Shown one piece after another: positions 16,767-25,163 of a stretch of 64,000 nucleotides of DNA. Made by a program: the position numbers and the translations under genes. The notes below the pieces were generated by a model. The model worked only from the letters and a program-made list of their open reading frames with translations. It ran no database searches and was not told where the DNA came from. This stretch comes from Enterocloster asparagiformis (GTDB lineage Bacteria; Bacillota; Clostridia; Lachnospirales; Lachnospiraceae), in contig JAGZSY010000006.1 of NCBI GenBank assembly GCA_018380885.1, positions 62,001-126,000 on the forward strand, read 5' to 3'. How positions within the stretch are numbered: position 1 is the stretch's first letter; every line of letters starts with the position of its first letter.

Positions 16767-18137
16767 TCAAAATTCTTTGTCCCCAAACAGCGCCAGCGCG
16801 CTGTCCTTGACGCCTACCGCGTAGGTGATCACGAAACCGGCGGCGATGGACACCCCGTAGGCGATCAGGTAAGCCGCGGGCTTTGTGTTGACCAGCGTTC
16901 CCAGGATACCCGACACATTCATGGTCACAGCGCCCTGGCCGGGGAACAGGCCCAGCACCGCGCCTCCGCAGGCTCCTCCCAGACAGGCTGTGATAAACGC
17001 CCGCCCCAACGGAAGGGTGACGCCGAAGATCAGCGGCTCCCCGATTCCCAAAATCCCGGCGGGCAGACCTCCGATCACCGCGCGCTGGAGCCCCTTGTTG
17101 TGCTTGTATTTCAGATACAGGGCCAGGGAGGCCCCCACCTGCCCGCCTCCGGCCATGGAGCAGCAGGCGTATAACGGCGTATAGCCGAGGTTTTCAATAA
17201 AGGTAGTGTGCACAGGTGACAATCCCTGGTGCATACCGGTCATCACAAGGGGCAGGAAAAATCCCGCGATAATCGCGTATGCCATGAAACCGGCCTTATC
17301 CATCAGCCACAGGAACGCAGCGGTAATTCCGTCCGTCACCAGGCCGCAGATAGGCTGCAGCGCATAGATTGTCACCAGGCCCACAATGATAATCGACAGC
17401 AGGGACGGCAGATGGATTTTCAGCGCATCCGGCACCCGTTTTTTGATCTCCCGTTCCACCACCGCGATCAGCGCGCCGGCCGCCAGAGCCGCCAGGGTGC
17501 CGCCCCGCCCGTTGGTGAATACCAGGCCGAATATTCCCATCCCAGTTCCCGCCAGCGCGCCCAGATTGATGATAATCCCGCCTGCCACCAGTCCCAGATA
17601 GGGATTGCCTCCCATGGCTTTGGCGGCCGACATGGCGACGGCAATATTTAAATAAGTAAAGAATGTGCTGGCCAGCACATTCACCGCAAACATAAAGGAC
17701 GAGTTGGCCGGGTCAAACAGCGGCACGCCCGCGATGTTGAAAATCAGCGTCAATACTTTCATCACGCCGAAGATCAGGCCGGCCCCGGCAAACACGGGGA
17801 TCAGCGGGGTAAAGACCTGGGCGAAAAAGCTGAAAATTCCCGTGGCGGATTTCTTTTTCATCACCGCCTCCGTCTGTATCTCGCTGTATTTGATGCCGTC
17901 CATTTTCTTGATCTCTCCGCCAACGGTGTCCGCCACCCCAGGCCCCAGCACGATCTGGGGCTCGGTCTCGCTTCCGACCACCCGCAGAACCTCCTTCATC
18001 CCGGAAAGCTCCTCCCGCCTTACAAGACCGGCGTCCCTGACGCAGACTCTCAGCCTGGTCATACAGTTCTCTATGGATATCACATTGGATGCTCCGCCTA
18101 ACGCTTCCACAATACGAAATGCCAGTTGACTGCTCAT
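16767..18137 (-). CDS. PTS EIIBC permease, glucose/sucrose superfamily (MurP-like)
   Basis: A 456-residue fused permease. The EIIB domain (residues 1-80) carries the phosphorylated cysteine C25 in the signature SIENCMTRLRV; the membrane EIIC domain (about 105-450) has about ten helices and the GIGEPLIFGVTLPLG motif typical of the glucose superfamily. There is no EIIA domain, as in MurP and other EIIBC-only members that borrow a crr-type EIIA; an EIIA gene exists at the operon's end but is broken by an amber codon. The neighbours (RpiR regulator, GH170 hydrolase, isomerases) suggest uptake and phosphorylation of a disaccharide. GGAGGAAA precedes the ATG. Confidence 0.88.
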   Translation of the reverse strand: MSSQLAFRIVEALGGASNVISIENCMTRLRVCVRDAGLVRREELSGMKEVLRVVGSETEPQIVLGPGVADTVGGEIKKMDGIKYSEIQTEAVMKKKSATGIFSFFAQVFTPLIPVFAGAGLIFGVMKVLTLIFNIAGVPLFDPANSSFMFAVNVLASTFFTYLNIAVAMSAAKAMGGNPYLGLVAGGIIINLGALAGTGMGIFGLVFTNGRGGTLAALAAGALIAVVEREIKKRVPDALKIHLPSLLSIIIVGLVTIYALQPICGLVTDGITAAFLWLMDKAGFMAYAIIAGFFLPLVMTGMHQGLSPVHTTFIENLGYTPLYACCSMAGGGQVGASLALYLKYKHNKGLQRAVIGGLPAGILGIGEPLIFGVTLPLGRAFITACLGGACGGAVLGLFPGQGAVTMNVSGILGTLVNTKPAAYLIAYGVSIAAGFVITYAVGVKDSALALFGDKEF

Positions 18138-18204
18138 AGTTTCCTCCTCGCTTCACGCTCACCCGATCCCGCAGGTCCGGCCCCGCCGTCCCGCAGGTTC
18201 TGTT

Positions 18205-19071
18205 TCAGGGCTCTAAATCCCCCGCCCCATCTGTCTTTTTTGTAAAATGTGTCCGGATAATCTTGGGAACACATTCGTCATAGTTTTTATTCACATAAGC
18301 GCTGTAGAGAATGTCGATCATGTTGGACTGGGCGATTCTGGACGACATGGCCCCCATCCTGGAAAACAGCTCGATGGTTGCCACGTAAAGGCTGTAGTCC
18401 GCCAGCTTTACCAGCTTGGACGGCTCAAACCTGGTGATGGCGATCACCGGCGTCTTGTTCTTCCTGGCGATCTCCACACATTTCACCGTCTCCGCCGTGA
18501 CTCCTGAATAGCTGATTGCCACCGCCACATCCCGCTCCGTGGAGTTCTTGGCGTGCAGAAGCTGCATGTGCCAGTCATCCCCGAAGTAGCAGGACTTGTT
18601 GACCCGGACAAATTTCATGCAGGCATCCCTGGCGATCAAAAGCGATGCGCCCATGCCGAAAAAGATCAGATTGTCCGCGGCGTCGATCAGTTCCAGGCAC
18701 TTGGTCAAAACCTCCATATTCAGCAGCTTATTGGTGTTTTCCAGAGAAAGGATATTCCGGTAAGTCACCTTCTGGGCGATCGCCTCCAGCGTATCCTCCC
18801 GGTCAATCTCTCTGGTCTGCTCGTCGCTGGCTTCTCTGCGCACCGCCAGCTCATACAACAGCGCTTTGTGAAATTCCTTGTATCCGTCGAATCCGAGCTT
18901 CCGGCACAACCGGATGATCGTGGACGCCGATGTGAACGTACGGCCCGCCAGCTGTTGAATGCTCAAATCCACCGCAGATTCCGGACTCTGCATAAGCCAC
19001 TGGATCGCACCTCTTTCCGCCTCGCTGGCTCTCGGCAAATATTCTTCCAACCGCACCAATACGTTCTTCAT
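18205..19071 (-). CDS. MurR/RpiR family transcriptional regulator
   Basis: A 288-residue regulator with the RpiR layout: an N-terminal helix-turn-helix domain (residues 1-77, including QQLAGRTFTSASTIIRLCRKLGF) and a C-terminal SIS sugar-phosphate-binding domain (about 125-260, with FFGMGASLLIARD and ISYSGVTAET). It is the promoter-proximal gene of the PTS operon, so it probably senses a phosphorylated sugar and controls its own operon through the AT-rich upstream region, which carries repeated TATTTC boxes. GGAGGAACAGAG precedes the ATG. Confidence 0.88.
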   Translation of the reverse strand: MKNVLVRLEEYLPRASEAERGAIQWLMQSPESAVDLSIQQLAGRTFTSASTIIRLCRKLGFDGYKEFHKALLYELAVRREASDEQTREIDREDTLEAIAQKVTYRNILSLENTNKLLNMEVLTKCLELIDAADNLIFFGMGASLLIARDACMKFVRVNKSCYFGDDWHMQLLHAKNSTERDVAVAISYSGVTAETVKCVEIARKNKTPVIAITRFEPSKLVKLADYSLYVATIELFSRMGAMSSRIAQSNMIDILYSAYVNKNYDECVPKIIRTHFTKKTDGAGDLEP

Positions 19072-19097
19072 CTCTGTTCCTCCATTCGACTGATTCC

Positions 19098-19125
19098 ATC
19101 ATAGCACTCGAATCGTTTTTTTCAA
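19098..19125 (-). promoter_or_regulatory. Promoter of the RpiR-PTS operon
   Basis: Minus-strand TTGAAA (19125-19120), a 16-nt spacer and TATGAT (19103-19098), 27 nt before the regulator's ATG. The transcript leader is very short. Confidence 0.65.
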
Positions 19126-19148
19126 TATTTTCGGTTCTTTATGGTATT

Positions 19149-19272
19149 TTATTTCATATCTTGGCTATTTCGTATATATAAAAGCCGTATTTCATGATTA
19201 TTTTAATAATTTTACCATATTCTGAAATTTTTTGCCATGATAGTATCTTTTTTAGTCACAAATCATTTCATA
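19149..19272. promoter_or_regulatory. Repeated TATTTCRT boxes, candidate RpiR operators
   Basis: Four similarly oriented boxes: TTATTTCATA (19149-19158), CTATTTCGTA (19165-19174), GTATTTCATG (19187-19196) and TCATTTCATA (19263-19272). They lie in an AT-rich region between the divergent RpiR and metallo-beta-lactamase genes. An operator array for the RpiR regulator is plausible but unproven. This stretch (19072-19418) contains no gene. Confidence 0.4.
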
Positions 19273-19418
19273 GAAACATTTTCATCCAAAGCCGGCTGCC
19301 GTGAGTCCAGGCGCTCTTTTTCCAACTCAAAAACCGCCCAGCCGGCCGCGGTAAGAGCTTTCGCGTCCGGCGCGTTTATGATACAATAACAGGGAATAAC
19401 AGAAAGGTGAACTGACTT

Positions 19419-20687
19419 ATGAAGCGACAGAATTTTTTGAAACTGCTGATGTCCCTTGCCCTGATCCTGGCCGTCGGCGGCTGTGGCGCGCCCGGCTCTA
19501 CGCCCGGGCTTCCCGCCCAGGATACGGAAAAAGCGGGCTCCGTCCAATTGCCGTCATCACAGCTCTCCGGGCCGGCTGGCCTGGAGGTGCATTTTATCGA
19601 CGTGGGGCAGGGGGACTGCATACTGGCCCAGTCGGACGGCCGTTTTATGCTGATCGACGCAGGCGAAAACGACCAGGCGGACACCGTGGTCTCCTATCTC
19701 AAAAACCAGGGGGTGACCACCCTGGATTATGTCATTGGAACCCACCCCCACTCGGACCACATCGGGGGCTTAGACAAGGTGATCGACACCTTTGACATCG
19801 GCAAGGTCATCATGCCGCCGGTGGAGCACACCACGAAAACCTTCGAGGACGTGCTGGATTCGGTGGCGGCCAAGGGCTTAAAGCTCACGAAGCCCCGGGT
19901 GGGCGACACCTATGCCCTGGGCGGCGCTTCCTTCACCGTCATCGCCCCCAACGGAGACTACGGAAACGACTTAAACAACTGGTCCGTGGGCATCCGGCTG
20001 GACTACGGCGACAGCCGGTTCGTGATGTGCGGGGACGCGGAGAGCGAATCCGAGGCGGATATCCTGAAAAACGGCATCGATCTATCCGCCGATGTGCTGA
20101 AGGCCGGGCATCACGGAAGCAGCACCTCCACCAGCCAGGCCTTTCTGGACCGCGTGTCCCCCGCCGTGGCCGTGATCCAGTGCGGAAAGGACAATTCCTA
20201 CGGCCATCCCCACAAGGAGACTCTGGAGAAATTCGATGAGCGCGGCATCCAAGTCTACCGCAGCGACCTGGACGGCACGGTGGTGGCTTACTGCGACGGC
20301 AAGGACATCTACTGGGGGACCGAGGCCGCCGGAACCATCGGAGCCCCGGCCGCGGGCAGCAGCGGCGGGCAGACCGCGGGCGGCAGCGCCGGGCAGACCG
20401 CGGATGGCAGCGCTGGGCAGACCGCGAGCGGCAATGACGGGCAGGCTGCGGATGGCAGCGCCGGGCAGACCGCGGATGGCAGCGGCGCGCGCGGCCCTGA
20501 AAGCGGCTCCGGTTACACAGACGCCGCGGAAGCCACCTACATTTTAAACACCAACACAAAGAAGTTCCATTTCCCGGACTGCGCCTCCGCCGAAAAGATT
20601 CACGACGAAAACCGGGAAACTTATGAGGGAAGCCGCGAGGATTTGATCCGGCAGGGATATTCCCCCTGCGGCCAGTGCAAACCATAA
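19419..20687 (+). CDS. ComEC-like metallo-beta-lactamase-fold lipoprotein
   Basis: A 422-residue exported protein. A lipoprotein signal peptide ends in the lipobox VGGC with C22. Residues about 50-300 form a metallo-beta-lactamase domain like the C-terminal hydrolase part of ComEC/Rec2 (FIDVGQGDC, THPHSDHIGG, GHHGSSTS, YGHPH). Residues about 310-365 are a Gly/Ser/Ala/Gln low-complexity linker of near-perfect GSAGQTADG-type repeats. The C-terminus (about 370-422) carries a small cysteine-containing domain (FHFPDCASA, CGQCKP) resembling the Ada-like metal-binding domain often attached to such proteins. A role in extracellular nucleic-acid hydrolysis is suggested by family. DUF3006 follows 22 bp downstream, a common pairing. 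Confidence 0.85.
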   Translation: MKRQNFLKLLMSLALILAVGGCGAPGSTPGLPAQDTEKAGSVQLPSSQLSGPAGLEVHFIDVGQGDCILAQSDGRFMLIDAGENDQADTVVSYLKNQGVTTLDYVIGTHPHSDHIGGLDKVIDTFDIGKVIMPPVEHTTKTFEDVLDSVAAKGLKLTKPRVGDTYALGGASFTVIAPNGDYGNDLNNWSVGIRLDYGDSRFVMCGDAESESEADILKNGIDLSADVLKAGHHGSSTSTSQAFLDRVSPAVAVIQCGKDNSYGHPHKETLEKFDERGIQVYRSDLDGTVVAYCDGKDIYWGTEAAGTIGAPAAGSSGGQTAGGSAGQTADGSAGQTASGNDGQAADGSAGQTADGSGARGPESGSGYTDAAEATYILNTNTKKFHFPDCASAEKIHDENRETYEGSREDLIRQGYSPCGQCKP

Positions 20688-20709
20688 CCACAGAACAAGG
20701 AGGGTACCT

Positions 20710-20925
20710 ATGAAATACATGATCGACCGCCTGGAAGAGGGCATCGCCGTCTGCGAAAACGAGCTGAAAAAGCTGATCTCCATCCCCAAGGACAAGCTGC
20801 CCGAGGGGCTGAGGGAGGGCGACGTGCTGGAGGAGCGGGAGGGCGTGTTCTCCCGCAACGACGAGGAAACCGCCAGACGGCGCAGCGAGATGCGCAAGAA
20901 ATTGATGGATTTGTTTGAAAAATAA
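20710..20925 (+). CDS. DUF3006-family small protein
   Basis: A 71-residue charged protein (MKYMIDRLEEGIAVCENE, then EGLREGDVLEEREGVF) resembling DUF3006, a small family frequently encoded beside ComEC-like metallo-beta-lactamase proteins, as here. AAGGAGG lies 6 nt upstream of the ATG. The beginning resembles a short beta-strand domain and the end a charged helix. No biochemical function is known. Confidence 0.8.
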   Translation: MKYMIDRLEEGIAVCENELKKLISIPKDKLPEGLREGDVLEEREGVFSRNDEETARRRSEMRKKLMDLFEK

Positions 20926-21013
20926 GCGCAAAATATGATCTCATGTGCCCGCGATTCTAAATTGCACACGGAGCACTTGCAGAATTGCAGCAGCTATGCC
21001 GTGTGACAGGCAT

Positions 21014-21037
21014 AAAAAACGCCCCTCCACAGGGGCG
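21014..21037 (-). terminator. Second intrinsic terminator below the YHYH gene
   Basis: Stem CGCCCC/GGGGCG with a short loop, followed on the minus strand by T6. It backs up the stronger hairpin at 21073-21130. Confidence 0.65.
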
Positions 21038-21072
21038 GCCGGGACGGCAGCTGCCCGCCCCGTCCTCACAGC

Positions 21073-21130
21073 AAAAAAACAGCAGCCGCGCCAAGCGATT
21101 CTTCCATCGCCGCGCGGCAGCTGTTTTTTA
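21073..21130. terminator. Bidirectional terminator
   Basis: AAAAAAACAGC (21073-21083) and AGCTGTTTTTT (21119-21129) flank a GC-rich inner stem (GCCGCGC/GCGCGGC). It separates the DUF3006 gene (+) from the YHYH protein gene (-), which ends at 21138. Confidence 0.85.
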
Positions 21131-21137
21131 TAGATTC

Positions 21138-21701
21138 TCAGCGGACCAGCTTCCCGTCCTGGTCAAAAAAGCACTTGACGCCGTCCACCATGGCCTCTCC
21201 GGTCACCATTTTCCCGTCCGCTCCCAGATAGTACCGGCAGTCGTCCCTGTCGTACCAGCCAGTGCGCATACAGTCATTCTCATCAAAGCTGTACCAGCAG
21301 CCGTCGATCTCCTTCCAGCAGTCGTGGGCCATGGAGCCGTCCTCGCAGCGGTATTTGTGATGGTCCCCGTCCTGCTTCCAGCCGCAGGAGCTGTCGTCCA
21401 TGCCGGAGCAGTGGTGGCCGCCCCAATCCCCGCAAACCGGCGAGTCCGTCCCCTGTACCGACGTATCGTAAGGGCATACGCCGTTCTCATGCAGATGGGC
21501 CTCGTGGCCGCCGCAGTAATAGTGGTAGCTGCCCTGGGTTCCGGCACTCCTGCCGTCCCTGTGCCGTCCGTGGGAATCCGACCGCCCGGAATGGGCGTAC
21601 GCCTCCATTGCAAAGGGCGACTGGGGAATCGCAGGGACAACCTCGGCCAGCAGCACGCCGCCCAGCGCGCATGCCAATAGACGCTTCATATATTTTATCA
21701 T
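21138..21701 (-). CDS. Secreted YHYH-domain protein with cell-wall-binding repeats
   Basis: A 187-residue exported protein. The signal peptide ends after AYA (residue 36). Residues about 37-80 hold the His/Cys-rich module SYHYYCGGHEAHLHENGVCPY, a variant of the YHYHCGGHPAHLH motif found in many Firmicutes secreted proteins. The C-terminal ~80 residues are wall-binding-type repeats (CWKEIDGCWYSFDENDCMRT, then GWYDRDDCRYYL), unusually rich in cysteine. GGAGGTGCGAA precedes the ATG. Function unknown; metal binding by the His/Cys cluster is plausible. Confidence 0.8.
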   Translation of the reverse strand: MIKYMKRLLACALGGVLLAEVVPAIPQSPFAMEAYAHSGRSDSHGRHRDGRSAGTQGSYHYYCGGHEAHLHENGVCPYDTSVQGTDSPVCGDWGGHHCSGMDDSSCGWKQDGDHHKYRCEDGSMAHDCWKEIDGCWYSFDENDCMRTGWYDRDDCRYYLGADGKMVTGEAMVDGVKCFFDQDGKLVR

Positions 21702-21796
21702 TTCGCACCTCCAAAATCGCGTTCTATCCCAATTCTACCACACATTTCGGATTTTGTGACCACCTATGTGAAACTTTTTCCCGCCGCCTCAAACCA

Positions 21797-23938
21797 TCAG
21801 TAATTCATCACCGTGCCCGCCAGCACATCCTTTTTTTTGTCGAACACGATCACATTTCCAAAGCCCAGACAGCCGTCCACTTCCACCAAATCAGTGGGCG
21901 AGTTCACCTCCTGATGGCAGATCACCACAACGTATTCCGTGCTGTGAGCCTCGATCTTCAGGGCCTCCGCCATGGAGGGCGGGTAGTATATTCCCTTTAA
22001 GGCCGATTTCACCGGCAGCTTGGTGACGCGCACGTTCTCCCCGCCGCGCTCTCCGGCGCAGATCACCGTCAGCAGCGAGGTAAAACCGCTTCCCCGCTTC
22101 CGCACCTGGATGCTCTTTCGCTCCACCGCCCGGTTGTAGTGCCGTGAAATCCTGGTGGAGATTACCTCGCCCTCCGAGCCGGGCGTCATAAACCAGACCT
22201 CTGCCCGGGCCTTTGCGCCCTCGAACACAGTCCGCTGCACCGGCGGCGTGCCCAGATGGTCCAGGTCGAACGCCAAATCCTTGCCGCCCTTGTGCAGGGT
22301 GGGATCGGGATCGCCCGCGGACTCAGGCCCGGGAAGCTTGGGCTCCTCCACCGGCACCGCCTCCGTCAGGGACAGCTCCCCGCGCTCGCTGAAATGCCAA
22401 TACTGCTCATAGGTGTGCGCCCCGCCGGAATACATCTCATCCATAATCACGTATAGATCCGGCTTGATATAGAGGATTTTCCGGTTCATAAACACGCCCT
22501 GTTCCATGTCCATGTAACCCAGGTGCCCTCCCTGGACGAACTCATAAGCCTCTGTGGTGAAAAACTGCTGCTTCACCGGCTGGCAAAGCTTGGAGCACTC
22601 CCAGGAGTCCCGGCACACGGTGAAAAACCGGCCGTCCACGGTAAGGGTGTTGTGGGCCGTGGGGTCCTTAAATTCAAACCGGTCCGGCCCGGCCACATAG
22701 TTGTAGCGCCCGGCATCGGTGAGAATGTCCTCCCCGCCCGCCACCAGGTCCACATGCAGCTTGTCGGAATGCCCGTGCCCGGCCCCCAGGGTGCCGCAGT
22801 GGAAATGCAGCAGGTTGGCGTTTTCCTCCCACCCGGAGCGCAGGTAATAGTTTCCGCTGTCCGACAGCGCGATGGAGGTGAAATCCGGCTCCTGGACTTC
22901 CATTTTCTCATAGAGCCCCGCGCTCTCGATGCCCAAATCCCAGACGCTCTCAAAATCCAGCCGCGGATAACCGCCGTATTTCAGCATGGGGTCCTTGAAC
23001 AGGAAGGCGGCCACGCTGATGTAATCCCGCACGTCCGTGTCGTCGCTGTCGCCCATGATGAACTGGTGGTGGTCCGGCTTTTTCCAGGCCAAATCCGCCC
23101 AGGCCATGCGGTGCACGGCTTCCAGGATGGTGTCCGGCACGTCGATGTCGTTCCGGGAGGCCAGGATCAGCACGTCCTCGTAGCAGTGGAGCACCTCGTT
23201 GTGGTACATGGGCGACTGCTCCCACTGCACGCCGTCCCGCAGAATCTCCATCCGCGCCTCCACCTCCAGGTGTTCCAGGGCGGTGGAGATATAGCGCTCC
23301 CGCAGCGCCCGGTCCGGGATGGCTGCGCCGATCTCGAACAGCCCGTGGTTCTCCATCACGCCCCAGTTGCTCATATAACGGTAGGGGGAGTGCATGGAAA
23401 TGATAAACTCCGCGTGCTCGACCAGGCAGTTGTAAAACGCCTCCGCCACCTGGTCCGTGACCAGCGGGCTGTCCTTAAAATACTGCATGGCCTTGACCCA
23501 GTACTCGCCCCGAATGCCGACTTCCAAAATTCTCCAGGTAGTTTTCTCCGTCTCCGGGGTCCGCCTGACCGTGGTGATCCAGTCCATCAGCAGGCGCACA
23601 AAATGCCTGGCGTACTTCTCGTCCCCGGTGATCCAGTAGGCCTGGCCCAGGCAGATAAAATACCGGTGCCGGTTGAACTGGTAAATGAACTCCGGATCGT
23701 CCCCCGGCTTGTACTCCCAGTCCACCCTGCCCCCGGGAAATTCCACCGGCTCCCAGGTCCGCTCCATATCCCACTTCAGGTCGAACAGGAAATATCCCCT
23801 GCACACCTCGTCCGCCACCCGCACGATATGCTCGCACTCCTGGGGCCAGTGCAGCCGGCAGTACGCCGCCACCGCCGCCGGGTCGTCCAGGAACATCCGC
23901 TCGTTCCAGCCCGCAAACAGCTCCCTTTTCGTCATCAT
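21797..23938 (-). CDS. Heparinase II/III family polysaccharide lyase
   Basis: A 713-residue protein with the heparinase II/III layout: an alpha/alpha-toroid N-domain (about residues 30-330, with MSNWGVMENHGLFEIG) and a C-terminal beta-sandwich (about 350-700) containing the HGHSDKLHVDLVAGGEDILT signature of the family. No signal peptide is evident, so it probably acts in the cytoplasm on imported oligosaccharides. It lies 12 bp after the GH88 gene and is last in the ABC operon. Substrates are uronic-acid-containing glycans such as heparin, heparan or alginate-like oligomers; which one cannot be told. AGGAGG precedes the ATG. Confidence 0.85.
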   Translation of the reverse strand: MMTKRELFAGWNERMFLDDPAAVAAYCRLHWPQECEHIVRVADEVCRGYFLFDLKWDMERTWEPVEFPGGRVDWEYKPGDDPEFIYQFNRHRYFICLGQAYWITGDEKYARHFVRLLMDWITTVRRTPETEKTTWRILEVGIRGEYWVKAMQYFKDSPLVTDQVAEAFYNCLVEHAEFIISMHSPYRYMSNWGVMENHGLFEIGAAIPDRALRERYISTALEHLEVEARMEILRDGVQWEQSPMYHNEVLHCYEDVLILASRNDIDVPDTILEAVHRMAWADLAWKKPDHHQFIMGDSDDTDVRDYISVAAFLFKDPMLKYGGYPRLDFESVWDLGIESAGLYEKMEVQEPDFTSIALSDSGNYYLRSGWEENANLLHFHCGTLGAGHGHSDKLHVDLVAGGEDILTDAGRYNYVAGPDRFEFKDPTAHNTLTVDGRFFTVCRDSWECSKLCQPVKQQFFTTEAYEFVQGGHLGYMDMEQGVFMNRKILYIKPDLYVIMDEMYSGGAHTYEQYWHFSERGELSLTEAVPVEEPKLPGPESAGDPDPTLHKGGKDLAFDLDHLGTPPVQRTVFEGAKARAEVWFMTPGSEGEVISTRISRHYNRAVERKSIQVRKRGSGFTSLLTVICAGERGGENVRVTKLPVKSALKGIYYPPSMAEALKIEAHSTEYVVVICHQEVNSPTDLVEVDGCLGFGNVIVFDKKKDVLAGTVMNY

Positions 23939-23950
23939 GTCAGTCCTCCT

Positions 23951-25132
23951 TTACCAGTAAACCTGCCAGTCCTTGTGCAGCCGGGTCAGCGCCTCCATGT
24001 AAAAATAGTCGCCCCAGATGTTGCACTCGTCCACGCCGTAATGGTTGCAGGTGTTAAAGGGCGAGTGGTTGGAGTAGGTGCTGTGGAGCACCTGCCCGTT
24101 GGAGACCGCGGGATCCTTCACCGCGTAGTTGTCCGCCACCGATTTGATCAGCCTTGCGGCGATTCCCCGGTAATAATCCCGGTCCTCCGGTTCCATGTAC
24201 CTGGACATCTCCAGCATCCCGCAGGCCGCGATGGAGGCGGAGGAGGAATCCCGGGGCTGATCGTCCCCGTCCCCGAACTCCAAATCCCAGAAGGGCACCA
24301 GGTCCTCAGGCAAATGTTCCAGGAAATATCTGGTCACGCCCTTGAAAATGCCGATGTACTCCGGCCGCCTCGTATACCTGTAGCCGATGGCGGTGCCGTA
24401 AACGCCCCAGGCCTGGCCCCTGGCCCAGGCCGAGCCGTCCCGGTACCCCTGGCAGGTGGCGCCGTGGTCCGGGGCCCCTGTCTCCCTGTCAAAGAAAAAT
24501 GTGTGCCAGGTGGAAAAGTCCTCCCGGATCACGTTGGACAAGGCCGTGTGAATATGGCGCTGGGCTACGCTGCAGTATTTTTCATCCCCGGTCTCCTCCG
24601 TGGCCCAGTAGAGCAGCGGAAGGTTCAGCAGGCAGTCGATGATCAGGCGGTAATTGTCCGGGGCGTTTAAGGGCCCCCAGGCCTGGATGAACTCCCCCTT
24701 CTCATGAAAACGGGTGATCAGCTCATCCGCGGCCAGCAGGGCCGCCTCCCGCCCCACCCGGCTGCCGGTCAGCTTATAGCCGGCCACACAGGAGGGGGAG
24801 TACAGAAAGCCCAGGTCGTGGGTCTCCACGTCGCGCTTGTTCTGAATACGCTCCAAAAAGCTCTCCATCTGCATATCCCCGGCCCGCTTTAGCGCCTCAG
24901 CGCCGCTGTGCTCGTAGGCCAGCCATACTTCCCCGGTCCAAAACCCCGGCGTCCAGTCCTCATTTTCCGTGGCCCGGTAAAATCCGTTCTCGCTGTAGGC
25001 CTTCTGGAACCGGTCCGAAAACTGCGACAGGTTCCGGATTACCTGCCCGCAGGCGAAGTCCAGCGCCGCCTCCACCTGCTCCTCCCCGATCTCCGGCTTT
25101 TTCTCCAAACATTCCAAGCTGATCCAGCTCAT
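23951..25132 (-). CDS. ugl: GH88 unsaturated glucuronyl hydrolase
   Basis: A 393-residue family 88 glycoside hydrolase, an alpha6/alpha6 barrel that hydrates the unsaturated uronate left by polysaccharide lyases. Family landmarks include DVETHDLGFLYSPSCVAGYK (with the conserved early Asp), WARGQAWGVYGTAIGYRYT and the DSSSASIAACGMLEMSRY segment with the second catalytic Asp. It is predicted cytoplasmic (no signal peptide) and sits directly before the heparinase-type lyase gene, so the pair would complete depolymerisation of glycosaminoglycan oligosaccharides. AAGGAG precedes the ATG. Confidence 0.87.
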   Translation of the reverse strand: MSWISLECLEKKPEIGEEQVEAALDFACGQVIRNLSQFSDRFQKAYSENGFYRATENEDWTPGFWTGEVWLAYEHSGAEALKRAGDMQMESFLERIQNKRDVETHDLGFLYSPSCVAGYKLTGSRVGREAALLAADELITRFHEKGEFIQAWGPLNAPDNYRLIIDCLLNLPLLYWATEETGDEKYCSVAQRHIHTALSNVIREDFSTWHTFFFDRETGAPDHGATCQGYRDGSAWARGQAWGVYGTAIGYRYTRRPEYIGIFKGVTRYFLEHLPEDLVPFWDLEFGDGDDQPRDSSSASIAACGMLEMSRYMEPEDRDYYRGIAARLIKSVADNYAVKDPAVSNGQVLHSTYSNHSPFNTCNHYGVDECNIWGDYFYMEALTRLHKDWQVYW

Positions 25133-25163
25133 AGTCTCAATCTCCTTTTCATTTCAAAAGCAA

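Noticed and set aside
22523..24670. A 715-codon open frame opposite the heparinase and GH88 genes
   Set aside because: It is antisense to two clear genes and results from GC-rich codon bias; composition is not protein-like. The same applies to 15486-16760, 59247-62126 and 36979-38130.
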